This document shows, piece by piece, positions 35,585 to 44,107 of a stretch of DNA of 64,000 nucleotides; position 1 is the stretch's first letter; each line of letters starts with the position of its first letter. A program made the position numbers and the translations under genes. The stretch lies in assembly GCF_026319325.1 (NCBI RefSeq), contig NZ_JAPDMU010000002.1, forward strand, positions 124,001 to 188,000, in the 5' to 3' direction. The DNA is from Methylophaga sp. OBS3. GTDB lineage: Bacteria > Pseudomonadota > Gammaproteobacteria > Nitrosococcales > Methylophagaceae. The notes beneath the pieces were generated by a model. It searched no databases. It saw only the letters and a list, made by a program, of their open reading frames with translations, and was not told where the DNA came from.

Positions 35585-37036
35585 ATGTCTGCCGCAGCCC
35601 ACTTCCCTTTGCAAATACCTGGCGTAACGGCCGGCAAAGGACGGCAAACTGAAGTTACAAACCCGTACTCTGAAGAACTGCTGGCAACCGTGGAAACTGC
35701 CGATGCTGGCGCCGTTGAAAAAGCATTACATACGGCTTACAAGTTGTTTCGTGATCGGGATAATTGGTTACCGATCCCGCAACGCCTCAGCATCTTAGAA
35801 AAAGCACTTTATGCCATGCAAGCGCAAGCAGATGAACTTGCTTATGCCTCTGCTGCAGAGGGCGGCAAACCGTTAATTGACTCCCAAGTAGAAATGGCAC
35901 GCTGTATTGATAGCATCAGACATTGCATTGATACTCTCCGCCATCAAACCTCACACCCCGTACCAATGGGTGTAAACGCAGCCTCCCAGCATCGCATGAC
36001 GATGATGCAAAAAGAGCCGATCGGTGTTGTTGTTGCTATAAGTGCCTTTAACCACCCATTAAACTTAATTGCCCATCAAGTTGGACCAGCGATCGCGGCT
36101 GGCTGCCCGGTTATTGTTAAACCTGCTGAAGCGACACCTTTATCTTGCTTTAGATTAGTCAAAATATTTCATGAAGCAGGCCTGCCCGCAGAATGGTGTC
36201 AGGCATTTCTGACTGATGGACATGAAGTCTCTGAACAATTAGCGACCGACAGTCGCGTTGCTTTTTTGAGCTTCATTGGCAGCGCCAAAGTCGGTTGGTA
36301 TCTGCGTAGTAAATTGGCGCCAGGAACTCGCTGCGCGCTTGAGCATGGTGGTATTGCACCGGTAATTGTCGATAAGTCAGCCAATCTTGATGCTATCGTG
36401 CCAGGTCTTGCTAAAGGCAGTTTTTATCATGCAGGGCAGGTTTGTGTATCTGTACAACGTATTTATGCTGATGAAAGCATCGCAGAATCGTTAGCTAATA
36501 AATTAGCGGATGCTGGTAACAGAATGTCTGTTGGCGACCCACTCTCTGCTAAAACGGCAGTAGGTCCTTTAATCCGTCCATCTGAAGTTGACCGTGTTGA
36601 TAACTGGGTACAAGAAGCAATTAGCCAAGGTGCAAAATGTTTGTCAGGCGCAAAAACGCTACCCAATAACTGTTACACGCCAACGGTATTATTAAACCCG
36701 CCCAAACAAGCCAAAGTGACGCAGCATGAAGTATTTGGCCCGGTAGCTTGTATCTACCCTGTTAAGAATTTGGATGATGCGATAGCAGCAGCAAACGATA
36801 CCGACTTTGCTTTCCAAGCCTCGGTCTATAGCCAAGATATTGATCAGGCTATGTATGCTGCGTCTCGACTTGATGCCTCAGCGGTGATGATTAATGAACA
36901 TACGGCATTTCGCGTAGATTGGATGCCTTTTGCTGGCCTCAAACACTCAGGCCATGGCGTAGGCGGTATTGCTTACTCAATGGAAGATATGCAAATCGAC
37001 AAAATGATTGTGCTGACTTCCAAAGCGATTCCGTAA
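35585..37036 (+). CDS. NAD(P)-dependent aldehyde dehydrogenase
   Basis: A 483-residue ALDH-superfamily member. It shows the substrate/cofactor region ISAFNHPLNLIAHQVGPAIA, the general-base Glu in ALEHGGIAP, the catalytic Cys in HAGQVCVSVQR and the C-terminal PFAGLKHSGHG. The LEHGG version of the usual LELGG is a small departure. It oxidises an aldehyde to an acid. An unusually strong Shine-Dalgarno (AAGGAGG) and the 9-bp gap indicate co-expression with the ThDP enzyme. A bidirectional terminator follows at 37046-37075. Confidence 0.9.
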   Translation: MSAAAHFPLQIPGVTAGKGRQTEVTNPYSEELLATVETADAGAVEKALHTAYKLFRDRDNWLPIPQRLSILEKALYAMQAQADELAYASAAEGGKPLIDSQVEMARCIDSIRHCIDTLRHQTSHPVPMGVNAASQHRMTMMQKEPIGVVVAISAFNHPLNLIAHQVGPAIAAGCPVIVKPAEATPLSCFRLVKIFHEAGLPAEWCQAFLTDGHEVSEQLATDSRVAFLSFIGSAKVGWYLRSKLAPGTRCALEHGGIAPVIVDKSANLDAIVPGLAKGSFYHAGQVCVSVQRIYADESIAESLANKLADAGNRMSVGDPLSAKTAVGPLIRPSEVDRVDNWVQEAISQGAKCLSGAKTLPNNCYTPTVLLNPPKQAKVTQHEVFGPVACIYPVKNLDDAIAAANDTDFAFQASVYSQDIDQAMYAASRLDASAVMINEHTAFRVDWMPFAGLKHSGHGVGGIAYSMEDMQIDKMIVLTSKAIP

Positions 37037-37045
37037 ACATAGGAC

Positions 37046-37075
37046 AAAAAAAGACCGCCCTAAGGCGGTCTTTTT
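37046..37075. terminator. Bidirectional terminator between the ALDH gene and dps
   Basis: A 7-bp GC-rich stem, GACCGCC (37053-37059) with GGCGGTC (37064-37070), around a CTAA loop, has an A-tract on the left and a T-tract on the right. It can stop transcription from both sides of this convergent gene pair. Confidence 0.9.
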
Positions 37076-37099
37076 CGGAGAGAGGACTTAAGTCATCCG

Positions 37100-37570
37100 T
37101 TACTGTGTCATCGCGCGCAACATCCATGCAGTTTTCTCATGCACGCGCATTCTGTCTGAAGCCAATGCACTTGATGATTCATCATCAGCTTCTTCAGCCA
37201 ATTTCAATACATCTCGACATGTTTTCACGACGATTTCGTGACTTTGTGTCAGCGTCTTAACCATTTCTTCAGCGCTTGGTACACCTTCAACTTCTTTAAT
37301 TGAGCTTAACTCAGCAAAAGCTTTATAGGTACCAGGAGCAGCAACGTCTAAGGTACGAATACGTTCAGCGATTTCATCTACTGCTGTTGCTAACTCGGTG
37401 TATTGCTCTTCAAACATCAAATGTAAATCACGGAACTGTGGGCCGGTTACATTCCAATGGAAATTGTGGGTTTGCAGATAAAGGGTGTATGAATCAGCGA
37501 GTAGGCGCTTTAATCCCTCAGCAACCATAGCGCGATCTTTCTTGTTAATACCAATATCTATCGAACTCAT
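37100..37570 (-). CDS. dps: Dps ferritin-like DNA-protection protein
   Basis: The 156-residue product has the Dps dodecamer ferroxidase ligands in their usual spacing: His38 (NFHWNVTG), His50 (RDLH), Asp65 and Glu69 (AVDEIAERI). It oxidises and stores iron using peroxide in the cytosol. The N-terminal tail is short with few Lys residues, so DNA binding may be weak. AGGAGG precedes the ATG. It is monocistronic, with a shared terminator downstream. Confidence 0.93.
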   Translation of the reverse strand: MSSIDIGINKKDRAMVAEGLKRLLADSYTLYLQTHNFHWNVTGPQFRDLHLMFEEQYTELATAVDEIAERIRTLDVAAPGTYKAFAELSSIKEVEGVPSAEEMVKTLTQSHEIVVKTCRDVLKLAEEADDESSSALASDRMRVHEKTAWMLRAMTQ

Positions 37571-37787
37571 ATTTACCTCCTGATAAAAAACTTTTTTGCT
37601 GCTTTATCCATTCAGCATTTAATAACTTAACTGAATATGTGGGGTTAGAAGTCGATATTTCAACCTATAACACCAACAAAGCTGATGAAACGCAGATATC
37701 TTTAACTTTTTATGAATAATGCCATATTGAAAGTGAAATACGCGTCAACTTAGGTTAAATCAGAAGCAAATAGTCTTCATTTAGCTC

Positions 37788-38972
37788 TCAACGTAATGAC
37801 CGGTAAACCTCTTTACGACCACGCTTACTTAACACTAGCTGCCACAGCTGCCCCTGCTTACAACGGAAAAATCCCGCACAAGCATGAAGATAGTATTTCC
37901 ACATTCGATAAAAACGTTCGTCGTATTTATCGCGTAAGGCTGGCCAGGCATTATCAAAATTACGCCACCAAGCCATTAAGGTTTTATCGTAATCAGGGCC
38001 AAAGTTATGCCAGTCCTCCATCACGAAACGGCCGTTCAACACATTGCCTAATTCTTGAACGGAAGGCAGCTTGCCATTCGGAAAAATATATTTATCAATC
38101 CAAGCGTCCACTTTGAGATTAGTTTGGTGAGTGCCTATGGTGTGCAATAAAAATAATCCCTCGTCTTTAAGCAGTCTGTTTGCAGCATCAAAGTACACGG
38201 GATAATTTTTCTGACCAACATGCTCAAACATTCCAATGGAGACGATCTTGTCGAACTGCCCCGCCATATCACGGTAATCTTTTAGCTCGATAGTTACGGG
38301 TAAGCCTTCACACCTTTGCTGGGCTAGCTTCTGCTGCTCTCGCGAAATAGTGACACCAACAACTTCGACACCATAATTCTCAGCTGCATAATGGGCAAAG
38401 CTGCCCCAGCCACAACCTATTTCAAAGACTTTTTCACCTGGGCGAAGCTGCAGTTTCTGGCAAATCAGATCCAATTTCGCTATTTGTGCATCAGCTAAAT
38501 TTTCGGCTTTTTCCCAATAGCCACAGGAGTAGCTCATTGTAGGGTCTAGCATCGCCTCAAAAATGTCGTTACCGGTATCGTAATGTTGCTCTCCGACTTG
38601 GAAAGCACGTTGACTGGTTTGGAGATTAAAGATGTTTTGCCGAATGATTTCGCCTAAAAGACGTAATTTAGCCCAGCCGCCTAGTTGCTGCTCAACATCA
38701 ATGGCTAATAATCTGGCAAATAGCTCATCTAGACGATACGTGTCCCACATCTTATCCATGTAACTTTCACCGAAACCAAGCGAACCATGTGTGAGAACCC
38801 TTCGGTAAACCGCTTCATCATGGACTTGAATATCCCAAGGATTATCACCGTTGAAACGCACACCAGCTTTGGCCGCGATATCGCTTAATACTTTGGGAGG
38901 AGGCGCCTTATCCATTGGCTGCCGGTGCTGACTCCCAAAGCCCGTGTGTCCTGACTGCGTGCGTTGATTCAT
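37788..38972 (-). CDS. cfa: Cyclopropane-fatty-acyl-phospholipid synthase
   Basis: I take ATG 38972 (GGGGAG nine bases upstream), giving 394 residues, over an upstream ATG with no ribosome site. The N-terminal domain (HGSLGFGESYMDKMW) and the SAM-binding domain (EIGCGWGSFAHYAAENYGVEVVG) are those of Cfa, and the C-terminal AGFFRCKQGQLWQLVLSK is also typical. It adds a methylene group from SAM to unsaturated acyl chains of membrane phospholipids, often in stationary phase or acid stress. The first ~30 residues are low-complexity and Gln/His-rich. Confidence 0.92.
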   Translation of the reverse strand: MNQRTQSGHTGFGSQHRQPMDKAPPPKVLSDIAAKAGVRFNGDNPWDIQVHDEAVYRRVLTHGSLGFGESYMDKMWDTYRLDELFARLLAIDVEQQLGGWAKLRLLGEIIRQNIFNLQTSQRAFQVGEQHYDTGNDIFEAMLDPTMSYSCGYWEKAENLADAQIAKLDLICQKLQLRPGEKVFEIGCGWGSFAHYAAENYGVEVVGVTISREQQKLAQQRCEGLPVTIELKDYRDMAGQFDKIVSIGMFEHVGQKNYPVYFDAANRLLKDEGLFLLHTIGTHQTNLKVDAWIDKYIFPNGKLPSVQELGNVLNGRFVMEDWHNFGPDYDKTLMAWWRNFDNAWPALRDKYDERFYRMWKYYLHACAGFFRCKQGQLWQLVLSKRGRKEVYRSLR

Positions 38973-39206
38973 ATGACCAAGCTCCCCGTTAGGTGACACC
39001 TTAACCATAGCGCAAAATGATTTGAAATTAAATCCAGCGTTAGAGATATTTTGTTTTAAATCAGTTATTAAAATGACGAAACGGAAATTTTTAAGTTTCC
39101 ATATAAGTAACCGATATACTGATTATGCTGATATGGACTATTAGCTTCGGTAAGACATGGACAGTGTCTATTTTGGCGATGACGCCGTTTGATATCGGAG
39201 ATATCA

Positions 39207-40793
39207 ATGAAACAAAACCTGCCTATTACGGATGTCGAAGTACCTTTCCCTGATGGTGAAGAGATCATCTCAACCACCAACCTTAAAGGTATTATCACTA
39301 GCTTTAATAACACTTTTCTGAAAATCAGTGGTTTTGATTACGAAGAACTGGATAATAAAAATCATAATGTTATCCGGCACCCAGACATCCCGCCCGCAGC
39401 TTTTGATGATCTATGGCAAACCGTAAAAACCAACCAGCATTGGATGGGGATCATCAAAAACCGTGTTAAAAACGGTAATCATTACTGGGTAGATGCCTAC
39501 GTCAGCCCCATCGTTGAAGATGGCGAAGTGGTAGGCTATGAATCTGTTCGTTCCAAACCTACACGTGACCAAGTTGAACGCGCTAACAAAGTTTATCAGC
39601 GCATCAATGCCGGCAAATCTGCTAAAGCTGAATCGGGCCTCTCGAATTTATCATTAAACCAACGATATCTTTTGATTCAGATCCTTGCCTTGATCCTTGG
39701 TGGTGGCGTTATCAGTATCGTGCCAAATTTGTTTACAGGTTTTGCTGAAATGGCTGGCCTATTTGTTGCTTTTTTGGCTTATCTTGGCCTAAGTCAGTGG
39801 GCAATCGCCCCCCTTAAAGCTGCTGCTGCAGAAGCGCGTGAAGAAGTTAACAACCCATTAATGGCGATGGTTTATACCGGGCGTAGTGATGAAATTGGTC
39901 AACTGCAACTCGTCTCAATATTACTTCGAGGACGCCTGCGAACCACACTAAGTCGGATGAAAGAATCTGCCGCAAATATTGCCAACGAATCTGATGATAG
40001 TGCGCGCTCTGTGACCTCTATTCATGCCGCAATGGGAAGTCAAGCGTCTGAAATGGAGCAAGTCGCCACTGCCATGACCGAAATGACGGCAAGCATCCAA
40101 GAAGTAGCACGAAATGCGTCTGTTGCTGCAAGTAAAGCTGCCGAAGCAGATGATTTATCTCAAAAAGGGGCTAATAGTGCTTTAGAAGCGGTATCAGCAT
40201 TATCTGAATTGAATGTTGCCATCAATAACATTGCCAATGTCGTTGCCCAATTAGAGGGGGACACACGCAACATTGGTCAAATCATCGATGTGATTACCAA
40301 TATTGCTGATCAAACAAACCTGCTCGCGCTTAACGCTGCAATTGAAGCTGCCAGAGCCGGTGAACATGGTCGTGGCTTTGCCGTGGTTGCTGAAGAAGTC
40401 CGCTCATTAGCCAGTAAAACCCAGTCTTCAACACAGCAGATCCAGTCATTGATTCAAAATTTGAATAATGCTGTAACCCACGCAGTGCAAGTGATGCAAC
40501 AAAGTCAGCAAACTAGCGAGACGAGTGAGCAACACGTTTCGGGTGCCATTCAAGCACTGCAAACCATCGCTGAACAAGTAAGTGAAATGAGCGATCTTAA
40601 TACGTTGATTGCGACTGCCGTGGAAGAACAGAGCGCTGTAAGCGAAGATATTAACCGCAATATTGTTCGCGCCAATGACAACACCTCACAAGCCATGTCA
40701 GGTGTAGATGTTGCCCAAAAAGCCGCTTTAGACCTACAAGGTCAGTCGCACCGCCTTACAGATATGATCGCCCGTTTCCAACAAAAGGGCTAA
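39207..40793 (+). CDS. PAS-containing methyl-accepting chemoreceptor (Aer-like)
   Basis: Starting at ATG 39207 (GGAGATATCA upstream) the protein has 528 residues. An N-terminal PAS domain ([14 protein letters not shown], then [15 protein letters not shown], then [18 protein letters not shown]) has the form seen in the energy and redox receptor Aer. Two close membrane segments follow around residues 150-195, then a HAMP-like linker and the coiled-coil signalling hairpin with [28 protein letters not shown]. It senses internal redox state or oxygen and signals to CheA. No che or flagellar genes are in this window. Confidence 0.9.
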   Translation: MKQNLPITDVEVPFPDGEEIISTTNLKGIITSFNNTFLKISGFDYEELDNKNHNVIRHPDIPPAAFDDLWQTVKTNQHWMGIIKNRVKNGNHYWVDAYVSPIVEDGEVVGYESVRSKPTRDQVERANKVYQRINAGKSAKAESGLSNLSLNQRYLLIQILALILGGGVISIVPNLFTGFAEMAGLFVAFLAYLGLSQWAIAPLKAAAAEAREEVNNPLMAMVYTGRSDEIGQLQLVSILLRGRLRTTLSRMKESAANIANESDDSARSVTSIHAAMGSQASEMEQVATAMTEMTASIQEVARNASVAASKAAEADDLSQKGANSALEAVSALSELNVAINNIANVVAQLEGDTRNIGQIIDVITNIADQTNLLALNAAIEAARAGEHGRGFAVVAEEVRSLASKTQSSTQQIQSLIQNLNNAVTHAVQVMQQSQQTSETSEQHVSGAIQALQTIAEQVSEMSDLNTLIATAVEEQSAVSEDINRNIVRANDNTSQAMSGVDVAQKAALDLQGQSHRLTDMIARFQQKG

Positions 40794-40830
40794 TCACCCC
40801 GCTTTTAGCCTCATCCTTGGATATATCTTT

Positions 40831-40866
40831 GCAGGTCTATTGTCTCTAAAAATAGCAAAGACCTGC
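40831..40866 (+). terminator. Hairpin between the chemoreceptor gene and the PepSY operon
   Basis: GCAGGTCT (40831-40838) and AGACCTGC (40859-40866) form a perfect 8-bp stem with an inner TATT/AATA pairing. It is followed by CGCGACTTTT rather than a clean U-tract. A terminator for the chemoreceptor gene is likely. It ends eight bases before the PmrA-type box, so a regulatory role is possible. Confidence 0.45.
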
Positions 40867-40873
40867 CGCGACT

Positions 40874-40906
40874 TTTCAGCTACGTTTAATACAACAAAAG
40901 TATATT
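40874..40906 (+). promoter_or_regulatory. PmrA/QseB-type box and -10 of the PepSY-RR-HK operon
   Basis: TTTCAG-CTACG-TTTAAT (40874-40890) is a tandem hexamer with 5-nt spacing; the second half matches YTTAAK exactly and the first has one mismatch. Ten bases later is TATATT (40901-40906) as the -10, 42 bp before the ATG. The same TTTCAG-N5-TTTAAK form occurs before both other PepSY genes. Confidence 0.7.
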
Positions 40907-40948
40907 AATCTGTAACTATCAGGCAAAAGTCGCTTGAGGAGACACCAA

Positions 40949-41260
40949 ATGAACCTAAAAACACTTTCAGCACTTGCTGGTAGCATCATGATGTTATTAA
41001 CAGCATTGCCGATAATGGCTGATGATGTGAGCTACCAGCAAGCACGTGCATTACGTGAAGCTGGCGCCATATTACCCCTAGAACGCATTATTGAAATTGC
41101 AAAAACGATTAAACCTGGTGAAGTTATAGATACCGGTTTAGAGGAAGATGACGGCCTATACGAATATGAAATCGAGATCCTCGATGCAAATGGTCGCGTT
41201 TGGGAAATGGAGTTTGATGCAGCCACTGGCGAACTCATGGATTTGGAATTGGATGATTAA
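40949..41260 (+). CDS. PepSY-domain periplasmic protein (first of the two-component operon)
   Basis: From ATG 40949 (TTGAGGAGACACC upstream) it has 103 residues: a signal peptide, then ILPLERIIEIAKTIKPGEVIDTGLEEDDGLYEYEIEILD and WEMEFDAATGELM, the pattern of a PepSY domain. It is strongly acidic. It sits 3 bp before a response regulator and kinase, the same order as BqsP/CarR-type systems that sense iron or calcium, so it may tune the sensor in the periplasm. It is a paralogue of the proteins at 43303 and 43733. Confidence 0.85.
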   Translation: MNLKTLSALAGSIMMLLTALPIMADDVSYQQARALREAGAILPLERIIEIAKTIKPGEVIDTGLEEDDGLYEYEIEILDANGRVWEMEFDAATGELMDLELDD

Positions 41261-41263
41261 ACG

Positions 41264-41926
41264 ATGCGGTTATTGTTAGTTGAGGATGATCCACTTGCAG
41301 GTCCAGCACTTCAACAAGCGTTAAATCATGCTGGCTATGCTGTCGATTTGGCGGTCGATGGTATTGATGCAGAGGCATTAGGTGATATTGAGCCATACGA
41401 TATTGCAGTTTTAGATTTGGGCCTACCAAAACGTCCAGGACTAGAAGTTCTTCAAAATTGGCGGCAACGTGGTAATGCACTACCCGTCGTTATTTTGACA
41501 GCACGTGGTAGCTGGGAAGAAAAAGTAACCGGCTTCAAAGCCGGCGCTGATGACTACGTTGCCAAACCTTTTCAAACCGAAGAATTACTGGCACGAATTA
41601 ATGCAGTATTAAAACGTAGCCACGGTAATCACAGTGGACCATTAACCGTGTCAGGTTTGGCGCTTGATGAAGATGCACAAAAAGTCACGTTATCTGATGG
41701 ACAGCAGTTAACACTTACAGGCACAGAGTTTCGGCTCTTGCGTTATTTGATGCTGCATCCTGGCCAAGTTGTCTCAAAAAGCCGATTAACCGAACATGTT
41801 TACGACTACGACAGCGATAAAGACAGTAATGTCATGGAGGTTTACGTAAACCGGTTAAGACAAAAAATTGGGGCTGACTATATCCAAACGCGTCGAGGAC
41901 AAGGTTACGTGTTTAAAGACTCATGA
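41264..41926 (+). CDS. OmpR-family response regulator (PmrA/QseB/BqsR-like)
   Basis: A 220-residue regulator with a receiver domain (VEDDP near residue 7, phospho-acceptor Asp51 in AVLDLGLP, ADDYVAKPF with the conserved Lys) and a C-terminal winged helix (LTGTEFRLLRYLM, SNVMEVYVNRLRQKI, RRGQGYVF). Members of this branch bind tandem TTAA-type hexamers. Three such boxes lie before the PepSY genes around it, so it most likely activates itself and its neighbours. The stop overlaps the kinase start (ATGA). Confidence 0.93.
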   Translation: MRLLLVEDDPLAGPALQQALNHAGYAVDLAVDGIDAEALGDIEPYDIAVLDLGLPKRPGLEVLQNWRQRGNALPVVILTARGSWEEKVTGFKAGADDYVAKPFQTEELLARINAVLKRSHGNHSGPLTVSGLALDEDAQKVTLSDGQQLTLTGTEFRLLRYLMLHPGQVVSKSRLTEHVYDYDSDKDSNVMEVYVNRLRQKIGADYIQTRRGQGYVFKDS

Positions 41927-43254
41927 CCTCATTAAAGCGGCGTTTAACTCTCGGCCTGACCATTACCCTCAGTATTCTATTGATACTACAGTGGGCACTG
42001 ATCAGTATTGCCATTGATAGACTGACCAAATCACAACTGAGCGAGAGACTACAAAGCGAAGCCGAAAGTCTATTGGGGCATTTAGAAATCACCCCAGAAG
42101 GCGCTTTATCACTTGATGGACAAGTTTTAAGTAGTCTCTATCAGCGGCCTTTTTCTGGACGCTATTACATTGTTTGTAATCCAGATACGTGTTTGCAATC
42201 ACGCTCACTTTGGGATGAGCAACTTGATATTGAACGATTACCCGCCGGGCAACGTCGACAAACATATTTAGCTGGCCCACAAGATGAAGCGCTGTTTACC
42301 CAACTCAATGGGTACACCAAACGGGGTGTAAGCCTAACCATCGCTATTGCTGAAAATATCCAGCCAATCCGTGAAGATCGACAACGGTTTCAATGGTTGT
42401 TTACGCTAGTTTCTGCCACCGGCTTATTAATTTTGCTAGGCGTACAGTGGTTTTTGGTTGGACGCGCTTTAAAACCTATGGCAAAAATCCGCCAGCAGTT
42501 ACTACGTCTAAATAAAGGCGAAGCTGAACAAATCAGTGATCAAGGACCTGAAGAAATTCAGCCGATGATTTCAGCACTAAACCAATTACTCAGTACCATG
42601 ACGCGAAAAACACAACGCTCACGAGTGGCGCTTGGTAATCTTGCTCATGCTTTAAAAAACCGCCTCAGCTTACTCAACCAAACAGCGGATAAGCCTGAGC
42701 TCAATGCTTATCCTGAGCTTCGCAATCAACTCAAAATCACTACCCGAGAATTACAAAATATTGTCGAGCGAGAGCTTAAACGAGCACGCTTAATTGGGGC
42801 ACCATTACCAGGCCAACGCGTTGATCTTGAGCAAACGATTGCCGAATTAAGTCATACGCTACAACTGATGCATGCTGACAAATCATTGCTTATTGATTGG
42901 CAAATTGAACCTGACAAACAGTTTGCTGGTGATCGTGAAGACTTATTGGAGTTATTAGGCAACCTGCTCGACAACGCATGTAAATGGTGTGAACAACGCA
43001 TTGAAATTCAGGTTGGACAAGTTGACGGAAATTGCCAAATTATCATCGAAGATGATGGCCCAGGCTGTGCCGATGCAGATCTGGAAAAACTGACCCAGCG
43101 TGGTTTTCGCGCTGATGAGTCAACCCCGGGCAGCGGCTTAGGTCTCGCTATCGTCTACGATATTGTTGATAGTTATCATGGCAACATGCAGTTTGCTGCA
43201 TCAACCACTTTAGGCGGATTAAAAGTCAGCGTATTTCTCCCCTCTCGACCATAA
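41923..43254 (+). CDS. Sensor histidine kinase of the PepSY operon
   Basis: A 443-residue kinase with a membrane helix at ~10-30, a periplasmic sensor of about 125 residues containing a Cys pair (IVCNPDTCLQ), a second helix near 165, HAMP, a dimerisation domain with the phospho-His in ALGNLAHALKNRLSLL, and an ATPase domain with NLLDNACKWCE and GSGLGLAIVYDIV. This H-box is like PhoQ/QseC/BqsS. I looked for the RExxE iron motif of BqsS and did not find it, so the ligand stays open. It is coupled to the regulator by a 4-bp overlap. Confidence 0.92.
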   Translation: MTSLKRRLTLGLTITLSILLILQWALISIAIDRLTKSQLSERLQSEAESLLGHLEITPEGALSLDGQVLSSLYQRPFSGRYYIVCNPDTCLQSRSLWDEQLDIERLPAGQRRQTYLAGPQDEALFTQLNGYTKRGVSLTIAIAENIQPIREDRQRFQWLFTLVSATGLLILLGVQWFLVGRALKPMAKIRQQLLRLNKGEAEQISDQGPEEIQPMISALNQLLSTMTRKTQRSRVALGNLAHALKNRLSLLNQTADKPELNAYPELRNQLKITTRELQNIVERELKRARLIGAPLPGQRVDLEQTIAELSHTLQLMHADKSLLIDWQIEPDKQFAGDREDLLELLGNLLDNACKWCEQRIEIQVGQVDGNCQIIIEDDGPGCADADLEKLTQRGFRADESTPGSGLGLAIVYDIVDSYHGNMQFAASTTLGGLKVSVFLPSRP

Positions 43255-43256
43255 AA

Positions 43257-43277
43257 AAACCCGCTTAGAGCGGGTTT
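43257..43277. terminator. Bidirectional terminator between the kinase and a PepSY gene
   Basis: AAACCCGCT (43257-43265) and AGCGGGTTT (43269-43277) form a perfect 9-bp stem around a three-base loop, with A- and T-rich ends. It lies between the kinase (plus) and the PepSY gene (minus), which are convergent. Confidence 0.88.
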
Positions 43278-43302
43278 CATTATTATAAAGACTTACTAAA
43301 AT

Positions 43303-43614
43303 TTAGAACCAATCCCAATCACGGCTGATATCACGTATTTCACCCGTTTCAGCATTGACTTTGACTTCCCACTCTTTACCGTCTCGACCTAAGATCTCAA
43401 ACTCATAGTCCCAGCCACCAAGAAACTCTCTATTTTCTAGATCAATATCATCAATAAGGCCAGGTTTTGCCTCAAGTGCAACCTTTTGCGCCTTTTCAAG
43501 AGAAATCAAGCCCAGTTGCTCGGCTTTATGCTGAATTTCCCACGCATCATCAGCAATAGCAGAACCCGATAATAGAGTTAAAGATAATACGCCAGCAGAA
43601 ATTAATGTTTTCAT
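43303..43614 (-). CDS. PepSY-domain periplasmic protein (second paralogue)
   Basis: A 103-residue protein with a signal peptide (ending SAIADD) and a PepSY domain: LISLEKAQKVALEAKPGLIDDIDLENREFLGG as the first half, then WDYEFEILGRDGKEWEVKVNAETGEI. AGAGGTGAC precedes the ATG. It converges on the kinase of the PepSY two-component system and has its own PmrA-type promoter at 43643-43675. It is closest in sequence to the paralogue at 43733 (shared PGLIDDIDLE / PGFVDDIDLE). Confidence 0.87.
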   Translation of the reverse strand: MKTLISAGVLSLTLLSGSAIADDAWEIQHKAEQLGLISLEKAQKVALEAKPGLIDDIDLENREFLGGWDYEFEILGRDGKEWEVKVNAETGEIRDISRDWDWF

Positions 43615-43642
43615 TTTGTCACCTCTTTATATCGACGATGCT

Positions 43643-43675
43643 ATGTTAATAATTGAAAATTAAACAAAGCTGAAA
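43643..43675 (-). promoter_or_regulatory. PmrA/QseB-type box and -10 of the second PepSY gene
   Basis: Minus strand TTTCAG-CTTTG-TTTAAT (43675-43659), 10 nt, then TAACAT (43648-43643), with the ATG 28 bp further on. The box overlaps the poly-U end of the terminator of the upstream PepSY gene (43679-43700 stem, U-tract at 43672-43678), so the two elements are packed together. Confidence 0.7.
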
Positions 43676-43700
43676 AAAAGGCCCGCTAATTAGCGGGCCT
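43672..43700 (-). terminator. Terminator of the third PepSY gene
   Basis: A perfect 22-nt self-complementary palindrome at 43679-43700 (arms AGGCCCGCTAA and TTAGCGGGCCT) is followed on the minus strand by a run of seven U (43678-43672). It terminates the gene at 43733-44038. With no unpaired loop bases in the palindrome, the true hairpin loop would be formed by its centre. Confidence 0.88.
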
Positions 43701-43732
43701 ATGCTTTTTACTAACAAGAGAAATGTGTGTTA

Positions 43733-44038
43733 TTAATCACGCTGTACGTGCAACACTTCACCTGTCTTAGCATCGATATAAATATCCCATTCCATACCTT
43801 GCTTATCAGCAACTTCAACTTCGTATTTATATCCCATGCCAGTACCCTCTAAGTCGATATCATCAACAAAGCCAGGCTTCGTTTCTGATGCAATTCGCTT
43901 AGCCTCATCAACGCTTATTAAATCAAAGGCTTCTGCTTTTTGTTGCATTTGCATCAGATCATCTGCATCGGCAAAGGCAGTTGCAGCCATACCCAGTGAA
44001 ATCAAACCTGCTAACGTCAGTTTGTTTAATGTTTTCAT
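43733..44038 (-). CDS. PepSY-domain periplasmic protein (third paralogue)
   Basis: A 101-residue protein with a signal peptide (ending ATAFADAD) and one PepSY domain (FDLISVDEAKRIASETKPGFVDDIDLE, then YEVEVADKQGMEWDIYIDAKTGEVL). It is similar in length, charge and layout to the PepSY protein at 43303, as expected from a tandem duplication. It has its own promoter with the same box and its own strong terminator, so each paralogue is transcribed singly. Confidence 0.87.
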   Translation of the reverse strand: MKTLNKLTLAGLISLGMAATAFADADDLMQMQQKAEAFDLISVDEAKRIASETKPGFVDDIDLEGTGMGYKYEVEVADKQGMEWDIYIDAKTGEVLHVQRD

Positions 44039-44074
44039 TTTTAAGCTCCTTTCCTTTTTGATTAAGGTGAGCTC

Positions 44075-44107
44075 AGGTTACAAAATCAATCTTAAACGAA
44101 GCTGAAA
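44075..44107 (-). promoter_or_regulatory. PmrA/QseB-type box and -10 of the third PepSY gene
   Basis: Minus strand TTTCAG-CTTCG-TTTAAG (44107-44091), 10 nt, then TAACCT (44080-44075), with the ATG 37 bp on. The first half-site TTTCAG is identical in all three PepSY promoters, and the second is TTTAAT or TTTAAG. Confidence 0.7.

Noticed and set aside
42280..42400. RExxE iron-binding motif in the kinase sensor (BqsS-like)
   Set aside because: The only similar string is RExxR (in PIREDRQRF), without the second Glu, so an Fe(II) sensor cannot be claimed.
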